In this document: one piece after another, positions 44,340 to 56,499 of the stretch
Position numbering within the stretch: the stretch's first letter is position 1
How the letters are laid out: every line of letters starts with the position of its first letter
DNA from: Ligula intestinalis
Taxonomy: Eukaryota > Platyhelminthes > Cestoda > Diphyllobothriidea > Diphyllobothriidae
Assembly: GCA_036362985.1 (NCBI GenBank)
Contig: JAYGXS010000003.1
Location: 30,768,552-30,832,551 of the forward strand
Length of the DNA: 64,000 nucleotides
Direction of reading: 5' to 3'
Made by a program: the position numbers and the translations under genes
The notes under the pieces: model-generated
Databases searched by the model: none
What the model saw: the letters and a program-made list of their open reading frames with translations, nothing else
Told to the model about the DNA's origin: nothing

Positions 44340-44760
44340 CTGCAAACGATATTTAAAAGCTTATCAAGCGCTCCGCAGAAGGCTAACGTCCGCTGAAAAC
44401 GGAGCAGTAGCTCAGACGAAGGCAGATACGCAGAGTCGACAGCCGGCAGCCGTGAGCGAAGAGGTTGGTGGCACACAAACGACTTGGCAGGACTTGAAGG
44501 CGCCCGCGAGAGCAAGGAAAATTCAAACAGCCACCGGCAGTCGATCGACGCGCGTGCATTAGGCACGGCTGTAACACGAGGTTAGCGGCAAGACACACTC
44601 ATTCAACACTGGCAGGAGAATAGACGTACGCTCTGATGATGAAATCGATAATGCTTTAAATCGTCAGCATAAATATAATTTGGACTCAGGAATTGCCGAT
44701 CTTCTTCTTCCTCTTCCGGAGATGATGAAAGCGAGAACACTTTCTAGATAGCGATGTATG
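44340..44760 (+). pseudogene. Penelope-like element C-terminal tail and terminal region
   Basis: The frame at 44260-44562 contains AYQALRRRLTSAENGAVAQ, equivalent to the PxYxxLRxRL end of the PLE endonuclease. A charged, Gln-rich tail follows. After the stop come GGCAGGAGAATAGACG (44611 on), a CTGATGA box, CGTCAGCATAAATAT and a CTTCTTCTTCC run. These are the PLE terminal sequences also seen at 28506-28600 and 62630-62730. Confidence 0.6.
44633..44670 (+). ncRNA. degenerate hammerhead-like motif at a PLE end
   Basis: CTGATGA at 44633-44639 is intact. The GAAAC box has decayed to TAAAT in GCTTTAAATCGTCAGCATAA, and stem II pairing is weak. Probably a dead copy of the motif at 62630. Confidence 0.4.
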
Positions 44761-44879
44761 AGATAACAGTTTCACAGTTGCATCTGAAGAGATCCACCAC
44801 GTACTCCACAGAAGAGGTGGTGAAGGGGCGCTGACTGATGCTTGAAATAATTTTTACTTGTAATAGACGTGTAAAGCAT

Positions 44880-45070
44880 CCACCGCACTATCTCACGCCC
44901 CTCATCCACCTGTGTCCGGTGTCAAGACCGAGTAAAAGGAAACCGGAGGCGGTATCGACGTCAGCTTACTGGCGCGGCGTGAGCCTGCGCCTACATGTGC
45001 AGCTATGACCTCGTCCCATGTCTGGCGTTTGCTGTGTGTACGCAACCTGCAAAACGCCTGCCGTGTCCGG
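44880..45070 (-). repeat. GC-rich dispersed repeat related to 37080-37160
   Basis: On the minus strand it reads GTAGGCGCAGGCTCACGC and CGCGCCAGTAAGCTGAC, resembling the 37080-37160 block. The class is unknown. Confidence 0.35.
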
Positions 45071-45573
45071 ATCTAGCGCCCATGTTGGTCTAGCGCATCT
45101 ACCACGCAGCTCTGCTAGGGGAGCACACGGTGATAGTATTTGCGTTTACGTTATTCAACGGGTGGTAGATATTTGACAACGCCACAGAACTAAGACGTTA
45201 ATATAAAACACAATTTTTAACTGTCACATATCCGATTTGAAATGGTGTACATCTGCGATAACTTCTCGGTCTTTAGGGCACAGTAGACAACGTATATGCG
45301 GTAGGCGTATTGACATGTAGGCGGGTAGACCACCCGCATTCCAGACCAACGCAACCTTTAGCACGCGAGACCCTCGGCATTCTAGAAGTGCAAGGCTGAG
45401 GAGGAGTACAAAAACTCCATGCACCACCCAAAAGAATTCAATGGATTCCCTCGAATAGGCATGTGCTTGAAAAATGTATTCATCTGGGATGGTGGATGCA
45501 AATGTGTGTTCGAAAATGCTGACACGGCTGAACCATATTTTTCAGAGACCCTAATTATTCGTTTATACGCCTA

Positions 45574-46130
45574 GCCTTCATGTCTCACTGCTCCAATTTT
45601 TGTTCTCACTGTGGTTTCTTCTGCCCCATTCTCCTTCTTCTTCGCCTCTTTCTTCTTCTTCTTCTTCTTCTTCTTCTTCTTCTGCTTTACCTTCCTCGCT
45701 TCCACCTCCTCCTCATCGTTCAACTTTCCAAAATTTCGCCCTTCTTTTCCTTCACGTCTTTATTCCCTGCGTCTTCTTTCCCCTCGTCCTCATCATCCTT
45801 GTCGGCCTCCTCCACCCCCTCTTCTTTATCTTCTTCTTCTTCTTCTTCTTCTTCTTCTTCTTCTTCTTCCTGTTCTTATTTTCCGTCTCCATTTCCTTGT
45901 TGTCCTTCTTTTCATCTTACATCTCTTCGTCCTCGTCCTCATCCTCCTATTCCTTCCCTTCCCCATACTTCTTGTCTTATTTCTTTATCCTTTTTCATCA
46001 TCTTGCTCTTGTTCTTAGCGTCGTCTCACCCCTATTACTCCTCTTGCTCCTCTTGCTCATTGCAGTTTTCGTCGCCCTCACCACCGTCTTCATCCTCTTC
46101 CTCCTCGTCCTGGTCGCCTTCCTTCTCATC
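45574..46130 (+). repeat. long polypyrimidine tract with (TTC)n microsatellites
   Basis: About 550 bases of C and T with few purines. It contains near-perfect TTC runs at about 45650-45683 and 45830-45869. The long open frames in all three plus-strand frames (Ser-, Phe- and Leu-rich) arise from this composition and are not genes. Such strand asymmetry can form triplex (H-DNA) structures. Confidence 0.9.
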
Positions 46131-46220
46131 AGTTTGGCTGCGCAGGTGTCAGTTCGATGTCTACAAGATTGCACCCACTGTGGTTGTACTGGAGACTTAG
46201 AAAACGCTAGCTGTGACTAG

Positions 46221-47960
46221 TGTGGGGGGGGTCTTCTTGGTCCACAAATGCAGGCTATTTTTTCCGTTTGTCAATTAAAACGCATGCGCGAGTACCAGGA
46301 GGCAGTTTAAAAGCTATTTAAGTTGCGGGAAAGGAAAATACTTTGGCAAAATGATTGAAGCACATCCCTATGCATTCATTTCCCTTCTCTACGACTGCCT
46401 ACGATATTGTGCTCGAGTGAGAAATCTTTATGTTAGCAATAAAAACAAGTTATTTAGTAAACACATGTTATGAAAGCTGATTTCGTTAGATTTGAACTTG
46501 AAAATATCATACTCCTTTAGGCTCAGGGAATTAGTTGATAAAAATTCGAGCTAATCATTAGGGCGTTATAAAACCTCTTTTAGGTAACGTTCACGTGGTC
46601 CTTGTGCAAATAATATACACGCGGCTGCAGTGTGTGTACTTCTGACGTCAAACTCAATAATATATAAGTAGAAGTCCTGCAAGTCAATGACATATTTAAT
46701 ATACAAAACGGAAACTGCAGCAACTGTTATCAATCACTTACACTTAGCTAAAATTCCGGTATTCTATTTCGCTTAGAAGTAATTACTATAGTGGTGTTGC
46801 GATGCTGCTTAATATGCTTTATGATCACATATATTTAACTAACATTTGACTGGTAGTCTTTGAATGCAGAGATTTTCCAGCTAGCCTCGCTGAAAAAAAC
46901 CGTACAGCATGGGGAGCGCTGCATGCAAAATACCAAAGTTTGTAAAAAAATGATAATTACTCGCATGCCGGCATGAATGGATGTAGGAAAACTGAGAACT
47001 AACACTGAAAAATCTCAGGATAATTTTTTAGTAAAAAATGTAAAAGAAGTAATTGTGGGTTAAGACAGTAAAATTTTCTTAAAACTCCTCAAGTTCCATG
47101 AATATAACAAAAATATTCAAATCTGACCGTAAATTGAATGAACAGCATTTAAGCATAACACACTTTAAATATATTGCCATTATCTAATAACAATTACTTG
47201 CAGACTATCTGTTAAATTTTGGCAAATGTTGAATGAATGTATAGTAGGACTTTGATATACTTATTTTTCTTCTGTCTTTTCTGTTTCTATATTACGCAAA
47301 AACAGCAGTTATAGTCTACAGAAGTAAACCTTTCAATGATATGAGGGATAATAGAGAAATACGCTTTATTTTGAAGGTAAATGTCCGAACTTTTCTGTGA
47401 AATCGATTTAACAAATTCTGGCTTTATCATTGTCTTCGCTATAATACATGGCTAGTTTTGGTTACGTCCCAAATATTTGATGCAGTAAAACGAAATGTAG
47501 TCAATCCCTTTTCATCACATTTGGTTGCAAAAATAATTTGAAGAACTGAAATTGTACACTGTTTCGGAAAATAAATGCGACGCCTTCAACTTGGCCTCAC
47601 TTGAATGTGGGAAACAAATAATATACGGATAAAAAATGTCCAAATTCACAGAAGCAATTAAAAAAAGGACATGATGTTTTAAAACAAATGTGACAGGAGA
47701 GCATTAATTCCAAAGACAGTATTCCGGCATATATCAAATATTCTAATTTATACTGTGTGCCAAACAAGTTTCATAAGTTAATTTAGTTTGCTTGATTTCA
47801 CAAAGTAAATCACGCTCGTTTATATGACCTGACTTTGGCGAAGTGTATTATCTAAAGGATTATCACTTATCCTTAAGTAATCCTCGAAGGATGTACCGAG
47901 GAACTAAATCAATCCCCTAATCTTCGCCTATCCTCTTAGGCAGGTAAATTGCGGATCAAG
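46221..47960. other. A+T-rich intergenic DNA, no recognisable feature
   Basis: About 1.7 kb without long open frames or a recognised repeat. Confidence 0.4.
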
Positions 47961-47971
47961 CATCTTATGCC

Positions 47972-48560
47972 TTGCTGGCATTCCTAACAATGCTCAAATA
48001 CAGTATATCACTGCCAGATGAAATAAAAGCAGCCTGCCCTGTTTTTCGTAAGTGTGAACTAGCGGTGTCAGAGCCCATCAAAAAAGGCGAAGTTAACATC
48101 TCTTTAAGAAACCTTTGGCACACTCGTAAAAAGCACTATTTGCAGTGGGTCTTTGCCTGCTCTTTGTCGGGCTTTCCTTTCGTGATCTTAATCTGTCTGG
48201 ACTTCAAGGTCGTTGCGACTGCTGCGAGACATAGGCCACCCACGGTGTCCATCAACGGTGTCGAGCCATACGCTATCCACCCAAACACTGTCCACTCGCA
48301 CGGTGTCCAACCAATCACAGACCGACCTAGCCAATTGACCTGTTCTCTCTCTCTGTCTCCTGGCCTAGCGGCTCTTAAACCTCACTTGGAATTGCGTCTC
48401 ACGCGCGGCGGTCGTGACGACGTCGGCCTCACTGTCAGACGCCTTGTAAGGCCAATAGGCGACTTTCCCCTTCCTCTCTGTCAACAATATAATGTTCTGT
48501 CTACTTTCGCCTTTCCCCCGTCTTCTCTTCAATCTTCTAAATAACCAGGGCCTGAATGAT
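47972..48560 (+). other. GC-richer segment with a 190-codon open frame of unknown nature
   Basis: The open frame 47972-48544 stands out from A+T-rich flanks. It includes a possible membrane stretch (WVFACSLSGFPFVILICLDF, residues about 57-76) and clusters of CGGTGTC at 48243, 48258 and 48300. The repeat-like (C/A)GGTGTCCA motifs and the position directly before a PLE fragment suggest repeat DNA rather than a gene. I do not recognise a family. Confidence 0.25.
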
Positions 48561-48689
48561 TGTAGGTCTTAGGCTTAACCGCCTTAGCCTTCACACCTAT
48601 ATATTCTCGCATCTCTCCCACACGTACACTCACTGCCACCTAACTAGAAGGTAGGATATTGATTAGTACTTTTAATTCGATCTTATAAA

Positions 48690-49225
48690 CCGGGCTCGGT
48701 TTGTAGATACCAACTTCGCGTTATTGAACGGGATCAAGTACTGGCATTCACCGAACGTCTGTATGCCGTTTCCTCGGAATTCAAATTTGCGATGGAGTGG
48801 AAAGAACGGAACCAGTTTCCCTTTCTGAATGTCCTCTTTCGCCACAAGAATTGTATTGGCCTAAAAAGAAAAAACTCTACTTAATGTGAACAGCAAACAA
48901 TCAATCAGCCACAAAAGCAGTTGCATGCAGCGCTATACTAGGGAGCTGGATAGCATTGCAGCAAGGCAGAAGAACGAGCTACTGTATTTAAGTTCTTTTA
49001 ACGGGTACTGGCAGTGAATAACTACACAAACAGCTAAGCCAGTCAAAGCAACTATAAACAACATAAGAGACCAAATTCATAGGACCCTAAATTTTGGCAA
49101 GTTGTTCCGGACGTAACGAATTTGTTGAAAGCAATCAGCCGCCTTCTCACACCCCTTGGAGTTCGAGTTGCACACAGGCCGGAAGAAAACATCAGGCAAA
49201 TGCACAAATCGCGCGATATTTATAG
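48690..49225 (+). pseudogene. Penelope-like element reverse transcriptase C-terminal fragment
   Basis: From 48705 the frame reads RYQLRVIERDQVLAFTERLY, then FKFAMEWKERNQFPFLNVLF and RHKNCIGLKRK. This is the PLE RT segment starting at the catalytic RYVDDTF box, which has decayed to RYQLRV. After a frameshift come KQSISHKSSCMQR and RQKNELLYL (about 48895-48995). After another shift come ISRLLTPLGVRVAHRPEENI and RQ (about 49130-49200), which in PLEs joins the RT to the GIY-YIG domain. The sequence then diverges at a hairpin (49249). Fragment only. Confidence 0.8.
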
Positions 49226-49248
49226 TCCGTGGTTGTCATTTACATGCG

Positions 49249-49355
49249 TACTGCAATTATCAGCTCCCGCGACCACGTTTGAGATCATAATTGGCACGCT
49301 GATGGCTTGGAACTTACGATTGCAAGCAGGGTTGCAGGAGCTGATAATTGTAGTG
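49249..49355. repeat. 107-bp imperfect inverted repeat with ~48-base arms
   Basis: Left arm CTGCAATTATCAGCTCC (49251 on) is matched by right arm GGAGCTGATAATTGTAG (49337-49353). Pairing continues inward with mismatches (GCGACC...TTGAGATCATAA versus TTACGATTGCAAGCAGGGTTGC). The total fold is long enough to resemble a foldback element or a pre-miRNA-type hairpin. Confidence 0.7.
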
Positions 49356-49369
49356 TACAAGCAAATGGC

Positions 49370-50570
49370 CGCTACGAACTATTAATAACACACACTATGC
49401 GCATGTATCACCCCAATCTGCGCAGGTCTCACATCATCATATGGGAACCTATGCTCAAGGATTCACGACAGATTGCGAAACGACAAGAAAATATAATTAT
49501 TGTTCCAGTGATCGTATCTTCTTCTTCTAAAGTGCTCCCTGGTACTGGCATATTCGCTTCTATCAGCACCGTGTTTGTTCTTTTTGTAAAAGCTTGCCAA
49601 ATCTACTTTAGTGAGGTGCTGTATTTTGAGTGTTCGTGTTTTCAGTACTTCGGGTGGTTGTTCGGGTGATTTTTTTCCGGACTTACAGCAATCTGCTGCG
49701 AGAAAAATATACGGAACAGACAGCCTCTTGGTTATAAAAATGTTCTAAATATAAACAACGGTTTTCGCACACCCCTAAAGCGGCTTAACTCAAGCCATAT
49801 TTTTTACGATCCTAAGAAATTATTAAAATAAAAAGGGACGTAAGATGCCCGATCTAGGAATATCGCTTCCAGGTATAGATTTTAATTTAGTGGTGGTTCT
49901 GTAGACAAATACATTAGGCGCAGGCTATGAAAATTCATTTCCAAGTCAGTTGAGTACTACCATGAGTGGTTCTTAAACTCGCAAAACAGATCCTGCGTTC
50001 TTTCACGAACAAAGGTTCAGACAGTAGCATTTCTACATGCGCCTTTGAAGTCGTTGCAGATGTAAGAATACTTCGAAAACAGTACAACTTTAAAGCAGTC
50101 TTGATTCAAGTAGAAATCCTTACGTGTGGAAACAGCTAAACTGCGTTACAAACCTGAACATGCCGCAAAAATGATGTCATTTTTACTCCTTTGTTCACTG
50201 CTTATCACTACCACCTTACCGCTTGTTCCGCCTGACCCAGGAGACAAAGATAAAAAGCGATAAACTTCGTTTCTTCAGTTTTTTCTTGGCCCATTTTTTG
50301 GATATGAAAGCTGCAGCTCTCCGATTTATTCCGAAATGGTAGCTTTATCAAGAAAAACAGTTGCCTTGCTGAACGCAGAGTCAGAAGACAACGCCCAGCA
50401 GTTAATGGTAGCCTTAAACTGGAAGTTTCTAATATTTTATTGTTCCTATGTGTTTAACCCCAACCAGTCATCACGATGCCAGCATTGTGCTGCTTATCAA
50501 AATCCGGCCAGAGCGGTAGCACTTAAACTCAAAATCCTATTGAGAATTGGTAGAAAATTCTGTGAATACT
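49370..50570. other. no recognisable feature
   Basis: A+T-rich; no supported gene. Confidence 0.35.
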
Positions 50571-50574
50571 AACC

Positions 50575-51010
50575 TACGAGTACAGTCAATTATGTCTGAT
50601 GAAATCTGAAGATCATTACTTGAATGGGAGAGTTAACATACATTTTAGTGTGTTTATTTTGCTCTTTCTGATGACTTGAGGCGCAAAATGCTCTCTTCTA
50701 GAAATGACTTCCATTCAGATCAGTACACTGGGGAATTGGACCAAATGCAACGTTTGTTTTTATTCAAGGAATTTCCTGCACCGGTAAACGCCGTGAAAAA
50801 AAAACATTCTTGTTTATGCATGTTGTCGTTAAAAAGAATATTAATAAAGACCAGAAACATTTTAATCATATCTGTTCGTAGCACAGAACATTTTGTTTTT
50901 TCTGCTCATGAAAGTGACATAAGCGTACAGATGAGATCACACATTATTGTCGGGAAAAAAAGTAAAGTCAATTTACAAAATTCCGTCTTACAAATAAATT
51001 GAGATTTATT
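50575..51010 (+). repeat. A+T-rich dispersed repeat Y, copy 1
   Basis: Matches 57645-58085 in order: ACAGTCAATTATGTCTGATG, TGTTTATTTTGCTC, GGCGCAAAATGCTCTCTTCT, TATTCAAGGAATTTCCT and ATTAATAAAGACCAGAAACA. No coding potential beyond chance frames. The class is unknown. Confidence 0.6.
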
Positions 51011-52400
51011 AGCTACAGAACGGCATCACCGCATGTGAGCTTTTAAAACAAATGAATCGTGTTACGTCTGAATGGACACAATCACGCAAAAATCTGGTTT
51101 ATTTAGTCCAGCGTCTCTGTTGGAGAATAGAAATAAAGAAACAGCAGCATATTTTTGTGTGCCATGTTCTCTCTCCGTTCCAGTACTGTGCTGATTTTTC
51201 AATGTACGATACCTTACACTGCGCGCACTGTGTAAGACTATTTATGCGAAAATGTCACAAACGCACTATTTTTAAACGTTATTTGACTTATGCCATTTCA
51301 TTGACTTGGTTTTTTGCATGAACACACAACCTCTACAATAAAAGCAAATGTTTTATTAATAGCTCCGATTTGTCAATTTTTCGGATATTTATTTTATTCT
51401 GAATAAACTACTTTAAATTTACCACATTATAGTACTTGATAAACTACGATATATCCTCTTTTTCATTACAATGTGCACTTTTATACATTCAAACTTTGGA
51501 AAGTGCAGTTGGGTATATTTTTGCGTACCAGAGATTTTCTTGTTAGCTCACCTATTGTACTTATGGAAGACTGAAAATCCGTGAAATATGGAAACGAAAT
51601 TTGCGGCAAAGCACTTGCATGAAGTGGGTTTACAGTACCCAATATTGCAGTCTTGCACTTGAATTCATTAAACACACATCTCTGATGCATAAAGGTGAAC
51701 TTTGCCCCTTGATTCATATCCGTCGCATTGAGCTTCGTAGGCATACAGATTTAAATGGTCAGAATTTTGTTCGGGGAAATCGGATCAAAGAAAACTGCGC
51801 GTGCAAAAACTTAAAACGACATGTAATTTACCAAGACGTACTGAGAAGCTGCACTGCCAGCACTATCGTCATAGCACGGCCGCACAAACGTGATCATTCA
51901 CCTAGGGCTGAGTTCTCGTGGATGCGAAGTAGAGGATAAGAGTGGAAAAAAGGAAAAATAATACTACTACGCAGTAAAAAAGAACCCCAGAGAACTCGTG
52001 ACCATCGCAGTATGATACAAATAGGCGTAGACAAAACATATGCGTGAACTGAAAGCACTAAATGAATGCTCGTGCAGCAAACTAGAGAATAACTCAATTT
52101 TAGGATAATCTGATTGCACTATTAGGCAAAAAAGGCAGATGGCCTAGCTTCTTGCACTTTAACCCAGTTTATGGATAGAGAACCAAGTGCTTACGTTGTT
52201 AGATTACATTCTTGACATTAAATAGAAGTGTAGATGTAATTTTAAAGGTTAACCTTCTAGGATTTTAAAATTTCCAATACAAGCGAACATGCGGGTCCCA
52301 GGAAGTAATTGAGAAGTAGAAGATGACTCGATCGCTGGGCAATAAGTTTATTTACCTGCACGTTTAAAGTTTACGGTAGAACCTTGTGCATACAAAAACT
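51011..52400. other. no recognisable feature
   Basis: A+T-rich spacer with chance open frames on both strands. Confidence 0.35.
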
Positions 52401-52429
52401 GTTTCTGCTACTGTTCTGTAAGTATGTGA

Positions 52430-52464
52430 CTGATGATGAATCCACTACGGATTTCGAAACTTCA
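52430..52464 (+). ncRNA. hammerhead-ribozyme-like core
   Basis: CTGATGA (52430-52436), stem II formed by GAATCC/GGATTT with loop ACTAC, and GAAAC (52456-52460). A possible distal stem I pairs AGTATGT (52421-52427) with ACATATT (52474-52480). Both conserved core boxes are intact. The short stem III and cleavage triplet (TTCAGGC) look altered, so activity is doubtful. No PLE coding sequence is adjacent on this strand. Confidence 0.5.
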
Positions 52465-52509
52465 GGCGAATAAACATATTGTCTCTTTTCACCGAGTTTT
52501 CTTCGACTT

Positions 52510-53120
52510 CTCCATTTTTAAATGCATTGAAAAGTGGTCTTCAATGCAGAAATCTATCTGAGAAAATAATTCGGTTAAATAAAACACCTTGCGTCTCCTA
52601 CCTTCTCTCTGCCACACTCTTCTAATTCAGATGAACTTGTGAGTGCAACAAAAATTACGTGAAATCGTATTAGTAGACATTCCTCTTCCATTTAAGTTCA
52701 GGTCATCCTGCTCTTCCCAATTTTGACCATCGATTGTTTACGGGACTACTATTGCAGATCCGATTTCTTAACTCATAAAGACCCAAAATCAGCCTTAACT
52801 CTTCTCAAAAGCCCTGATTCTTCACTACTTATCTGCAACGCCTCCATACAAATCGAACACTTCTTAACCTAATAAAATGCCGCCTTTCGAGTTTGAGCAA
52901 ATATATTATTTAGTATATTTTATTGAAATACAGATATCCCAAGATATTACATTAAGAAGAGAAGGGCTTCATCGAGAAACTCAAAACTTAAATGCGTATA
53001 TTTTCGAGATTGTTTTCCCAGATCGTCTTCAGACCTGAGAAAATTTGCAGCAAACAATCAAAAATTTAAACTTGCAAAAGAATTAATAATAATCTGATGT
53101 GAGCACCGATTGGCAACTGT
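52510..53120. other. no recognisable feature
   Basis: Spacer; no supported gene. Confidence 0.3.
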
Positions 53121-53128
53121 AAATTATT

Positions 53129-53400
53129 TTAGTCTGTGCCAGTGGGCTTTACATGCATTTCATCATTCCGTGGTGGTTGGTCGCGCTCGTTGAAGTTGAC
53201 ATTGAGGCAGTTATAGTTGGCGTCCAAATCGATATGTCTGTTGATGTATGTCTCGTCTGAGTGCATTGCTTCCAGGAATTCACGGCCTTTTCTTGTTGGA
53301 TAAGTGCCACAAATCCGTTGACTCTCCCAGGCGCATTTGTGGTAGGTTTCCAGTATGTATATGGTAACCGATTTGTGACCGTCAATCTGCAATTATGTAA
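53129..53400 (-). pseudogene. Penelope-like element endonuclease C-terminal fragment, second lineage
   Basis: The minus frame 53392-53129 reads CGTYPTRKGREFLEAMHSDE, then TYINRHIDLDANYNCL. It matches the end of a PLE GIY-YIG domain (REFLEAWHS...INRHI-LD--Y--L), with the Glu of the EA(W/M) box preserved. Its residues differ from those at 40965 and 42720, suggesting a separate PLE subfamily. Only this end is recognisable. Confidence 0.65.
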
Positions 53401-53429
53401 ATTATATAAATAGCATTTAATCACAGTAG

Positions 53430-56330
53430 GGCATTCACCGGTCTGGTAAGGGAATGTTGTTCCGTTCCATTATATTTAGTACCTCTTTCAGAAAGTGCAG
53501 ATATTTAACAGCAAAAAAACTATAAGTTTTGTGACACAGTAAAATACTTTCTTTTCTTAATACAAGCGATACTATAAACCAGTTGAGGACGGACGTTTAT
53601 TGCTGCAGATGGGTAATAGGAAAAGCAAATTGGCGTTCTTGGTGGCTCTGGAATGGCCGTATAGTAAAATGTGCAAGCCAGAAATAGCAAAAGGTTTTTC
53701 CGTTCTGTCCATGATACTCCGTTCGTAGACAATTTGTATCTCAGGGGCCGTTTCATCTCCCAGGGGATAGTGGTTTCCGCTTTAATCTATGAATTCCTGA
53801 TTGTTTTTTCTCCTCATAAGATGAACCAGTGGGTGAAATGTATCATACTATGCCTTGTCAATTGCCGGCGTCATCAGTTCTGAGGCTGTTGTCTTTGCAG
53901 GGGGTTGTACAATACTCGTCATGCGGTTAGGAGATCTACGCCTTGAGTACGTTTGGTTACCGCAGACTGTACGCGTCCCTACAGTCCTTGCAGTATTCAA
54001 TTATTAGCCATAGTAATTATGAGCTCAGTGTCCAAAATCCAGTCGACGCGTTTGGATGAATCCAAACGCTTGAATTTAGCATTTAAGTTATGTACCCAAG
54101 CATCCCTTCCTCCGTAAGTCTAGTCTGCGTAGTTATGGAAGCAGCCTTCATTTTCGATTCACTGATAAAACCGCAGACTATCTGCTCCGGTCTGTCTGTT
54201 CGTCTGAGGCTGTGTAACTCGGAAGTCGCCACGACTAGGTCAGATGGGAACCGTAGCAGACGCGTCTTCGTGGCGTTCCCACGCACCTCACGGTGGCCAC
54301 GCTCTGATAAACCAAGCTCCCTACGTTAAAGCAATTTACCCTGCCCTCAACCTGTGTTTTTGCTGATGGTGTAGCCCCTCCTGGCTACTCAATCCGGTTG
54401 AGGTTTCGGCTTTTCTTCGTTTTCAAAATACAACCAGGCTGGACTCCGCGGGAAATCTTGATACAACATGGGCTACGACAAGCACCAGGTCAGATGCGAC
54501 CCACTGCGCGACTTCTGACACAGGTCCACTCTAAGGCTAATTGTAACGCATACGATGTGCTAGCTTCCTGTTTGCCGATAACACGCTGTGGGGCAAACAT
54601 ATTCTTACGAAACCCGCCTGAAAACTGTTTCTCCTTTACTGAGCATTCCGTTGGAAAACACACCGGCTTACCATAAGTGTTTCGCGCGGCAGTGCGTGCG
54701 AACTTCCGCATGTACAGTAGACTCCTTATATCATGAAATGTCAACCGTGTTTTCGTTTCAATGGAAGTAGTTAAATTGAGTTGTCATATTTATTGTCATG
54801 TAGCCTTACGCCAAAAGAAATTTTAAGCCACATCAGGATGCTGGCTTTTGCACAAAGTTCTTTCTGTAAAAAATGGCATTTTTCTCACAGATTTTCCCAT
54901 ACCTTATAGCTGGAAAGGTTTTTCGTAGAAAAAAATTGCACAAGATTAATCTTTCGCTCACTCGTTTTTTTAGGAAAATTCTTCAAAATTTATTCTTCAA
55001 GAAACGATAACTTTTATCTTTAAAAATTTCTCACTTTTTGAGTAGTTTGGAACCCTACTTGAATTTGTGGTTTCGAAACAACATAACATATACATTCTGT
55101 CTAAAGAATAGGCCACATTTTGATATGTTCCAAGCAAAGAGTCAGACATTGCACATCAACGTAAGCGATGAATGTGGAACACCTTGCATACTTTATCGGC
55201 AACATTAATAAATCTAGAAATGCGACTTATACTGGATGAGAATTCCAGGTCGGAAAAAATCTTACAAGTAGAAAATGTTTAAAACTAGAAGAGACCATTT
55301 TTTCAAGTACAAAATTTAAAAAAACACGTACTTTTTTGCCCAAAATGTACATGAACATTAATATTGTGCATGAGTTTTATACACTGGTTTTGAATTTAGA
55401 GCAAATTCCTATTCCATAGCCTTGAAGTTATAACGACGGTGAAAATCAATGAAGAAAAGTATATTAGTTAAATAAAAATTTCGTTACAGAGCTCGCTTTA
55501 CGCAAGCGACTGAAAAGAAGCTTGTTCGAAAGTCAGCATTCTGCGGTGATTGAAACAGCTTGGGGACAGGATACATAAAAATCAATAGTGACAACCCATT
55601 AAGGTAATTTTTTCGAGGTAAAAGCACATCTAAGAATCTTGGTTGCGATGTGGAATACACACCGTCTTGCCTGCGAGCCACTTTGGGCAAACTGAATTTA
55701 GGCTCCAGGAAGAGAAGGGTTAAGCATGCGCAGAAAATACGCATGCAAAAAATCTTCGTTATTTTTTTGTTAAGAGCACCGTTTTGAGTATTTCGCCGCA
55801 GCCGCCGCCGACAGGTAGGAAAAAACGAGACTGGTCTGCAGCAAAAATAATTTTTATTTTTGTATCAGTGATCGCGAATGCTTTGACTGCAACATTTCAA
55901 GAAAACAACACTGACTCAACTCCCTTCACTGCGACAAAAAATCAAACTTCGTTCACTTTGGTGCTCTCGACGAGGGAAAGGAGGCACTTGGGGAAAAGTC
56001 CAGCGGCAGGACTATTCCCCCTTTACCACTTTCGTTCACCTCAGTTTACAACACTTTTACTGACTGTGAACTTCATTCACCCTGCTGCACTGTCCCCGGA
56101 CGCTGTTATTCCAGGTTAACAGGATAAATGTTTTACCTATTAATCGATGAAGGGATTTTTGTCCAAGACAAGACGGCATTATACACTTTGGCCCAGTGGT
56201 GTGGATGGTTTAAATCCTCAAGGCCATCGCGTTTTCTTAGTTAGTCAAATGCTTATACTTAATAACATCCACTGAATTAGCATGCTAACCAGAGTTCTAT
56301 TATCTTGTTGCTTGGCGGCAGGCGAATAAC
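53430..56330. other. mostly unassigned DNA
   Basis: Contains a perfect 10-bp inverted repeat at 54048-54069 and a GC-richer block at 54090-54730 with open frames on both strands but no recognised family. The rest is A+T-rich. Confidence 0.35.
54048..54069. repeat. perfect 10-bp palindrome with 2-base spacer
   Basis: GCGTTTGGAT, GA, ATCCAAACGC. Too short to assign; may be a chance palindrome or a binding site. Confidence 0.6.
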
Positions 56331-56339
56331 TTTTCTTCT

Positions 56340-56490
56340 GTAGGTTAAGTGGGTTTATCGACCCAAGTGTGCTTAAATTCACGGCTCACAGTGAGTCAAT
56401 GGTAGAGCGCTGGCTTCGAAAGAACCTGCCCTGTTGGCGTAGATTCGAATCCTTTCGAGGCGGCGAATGTTTCACAAGTGGATAAACTAA
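56340..56490 (+). repeat. tRNA-like dispersed repeat, copy 1
   Basis: A tRNA-like segment, GAGTCAATGGTAGAGCGCTG (A-box region, D-arm like) and GTAGATTCGAATCCTTTCGA (B-box region), ends in GGCGGCGAATG. Upstream TCGACCCAAG(T)GTGCTTAAAT and the tRNA-like part are both shared with 62945-63110. The conserved upstream sequence shows this is a repeat family, not a bare tRNA gene. Confidence 0.6.
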
Positions 56491-56499
56491 ATTATTCAA

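Noticed and set aside
45580..46220. Overlapping long open frames in all three plus-strand frames (135-206 codons)
   Set aside because: Low-complexity products of the polypyrimidine tract; all three frames open for the same compositional reason.
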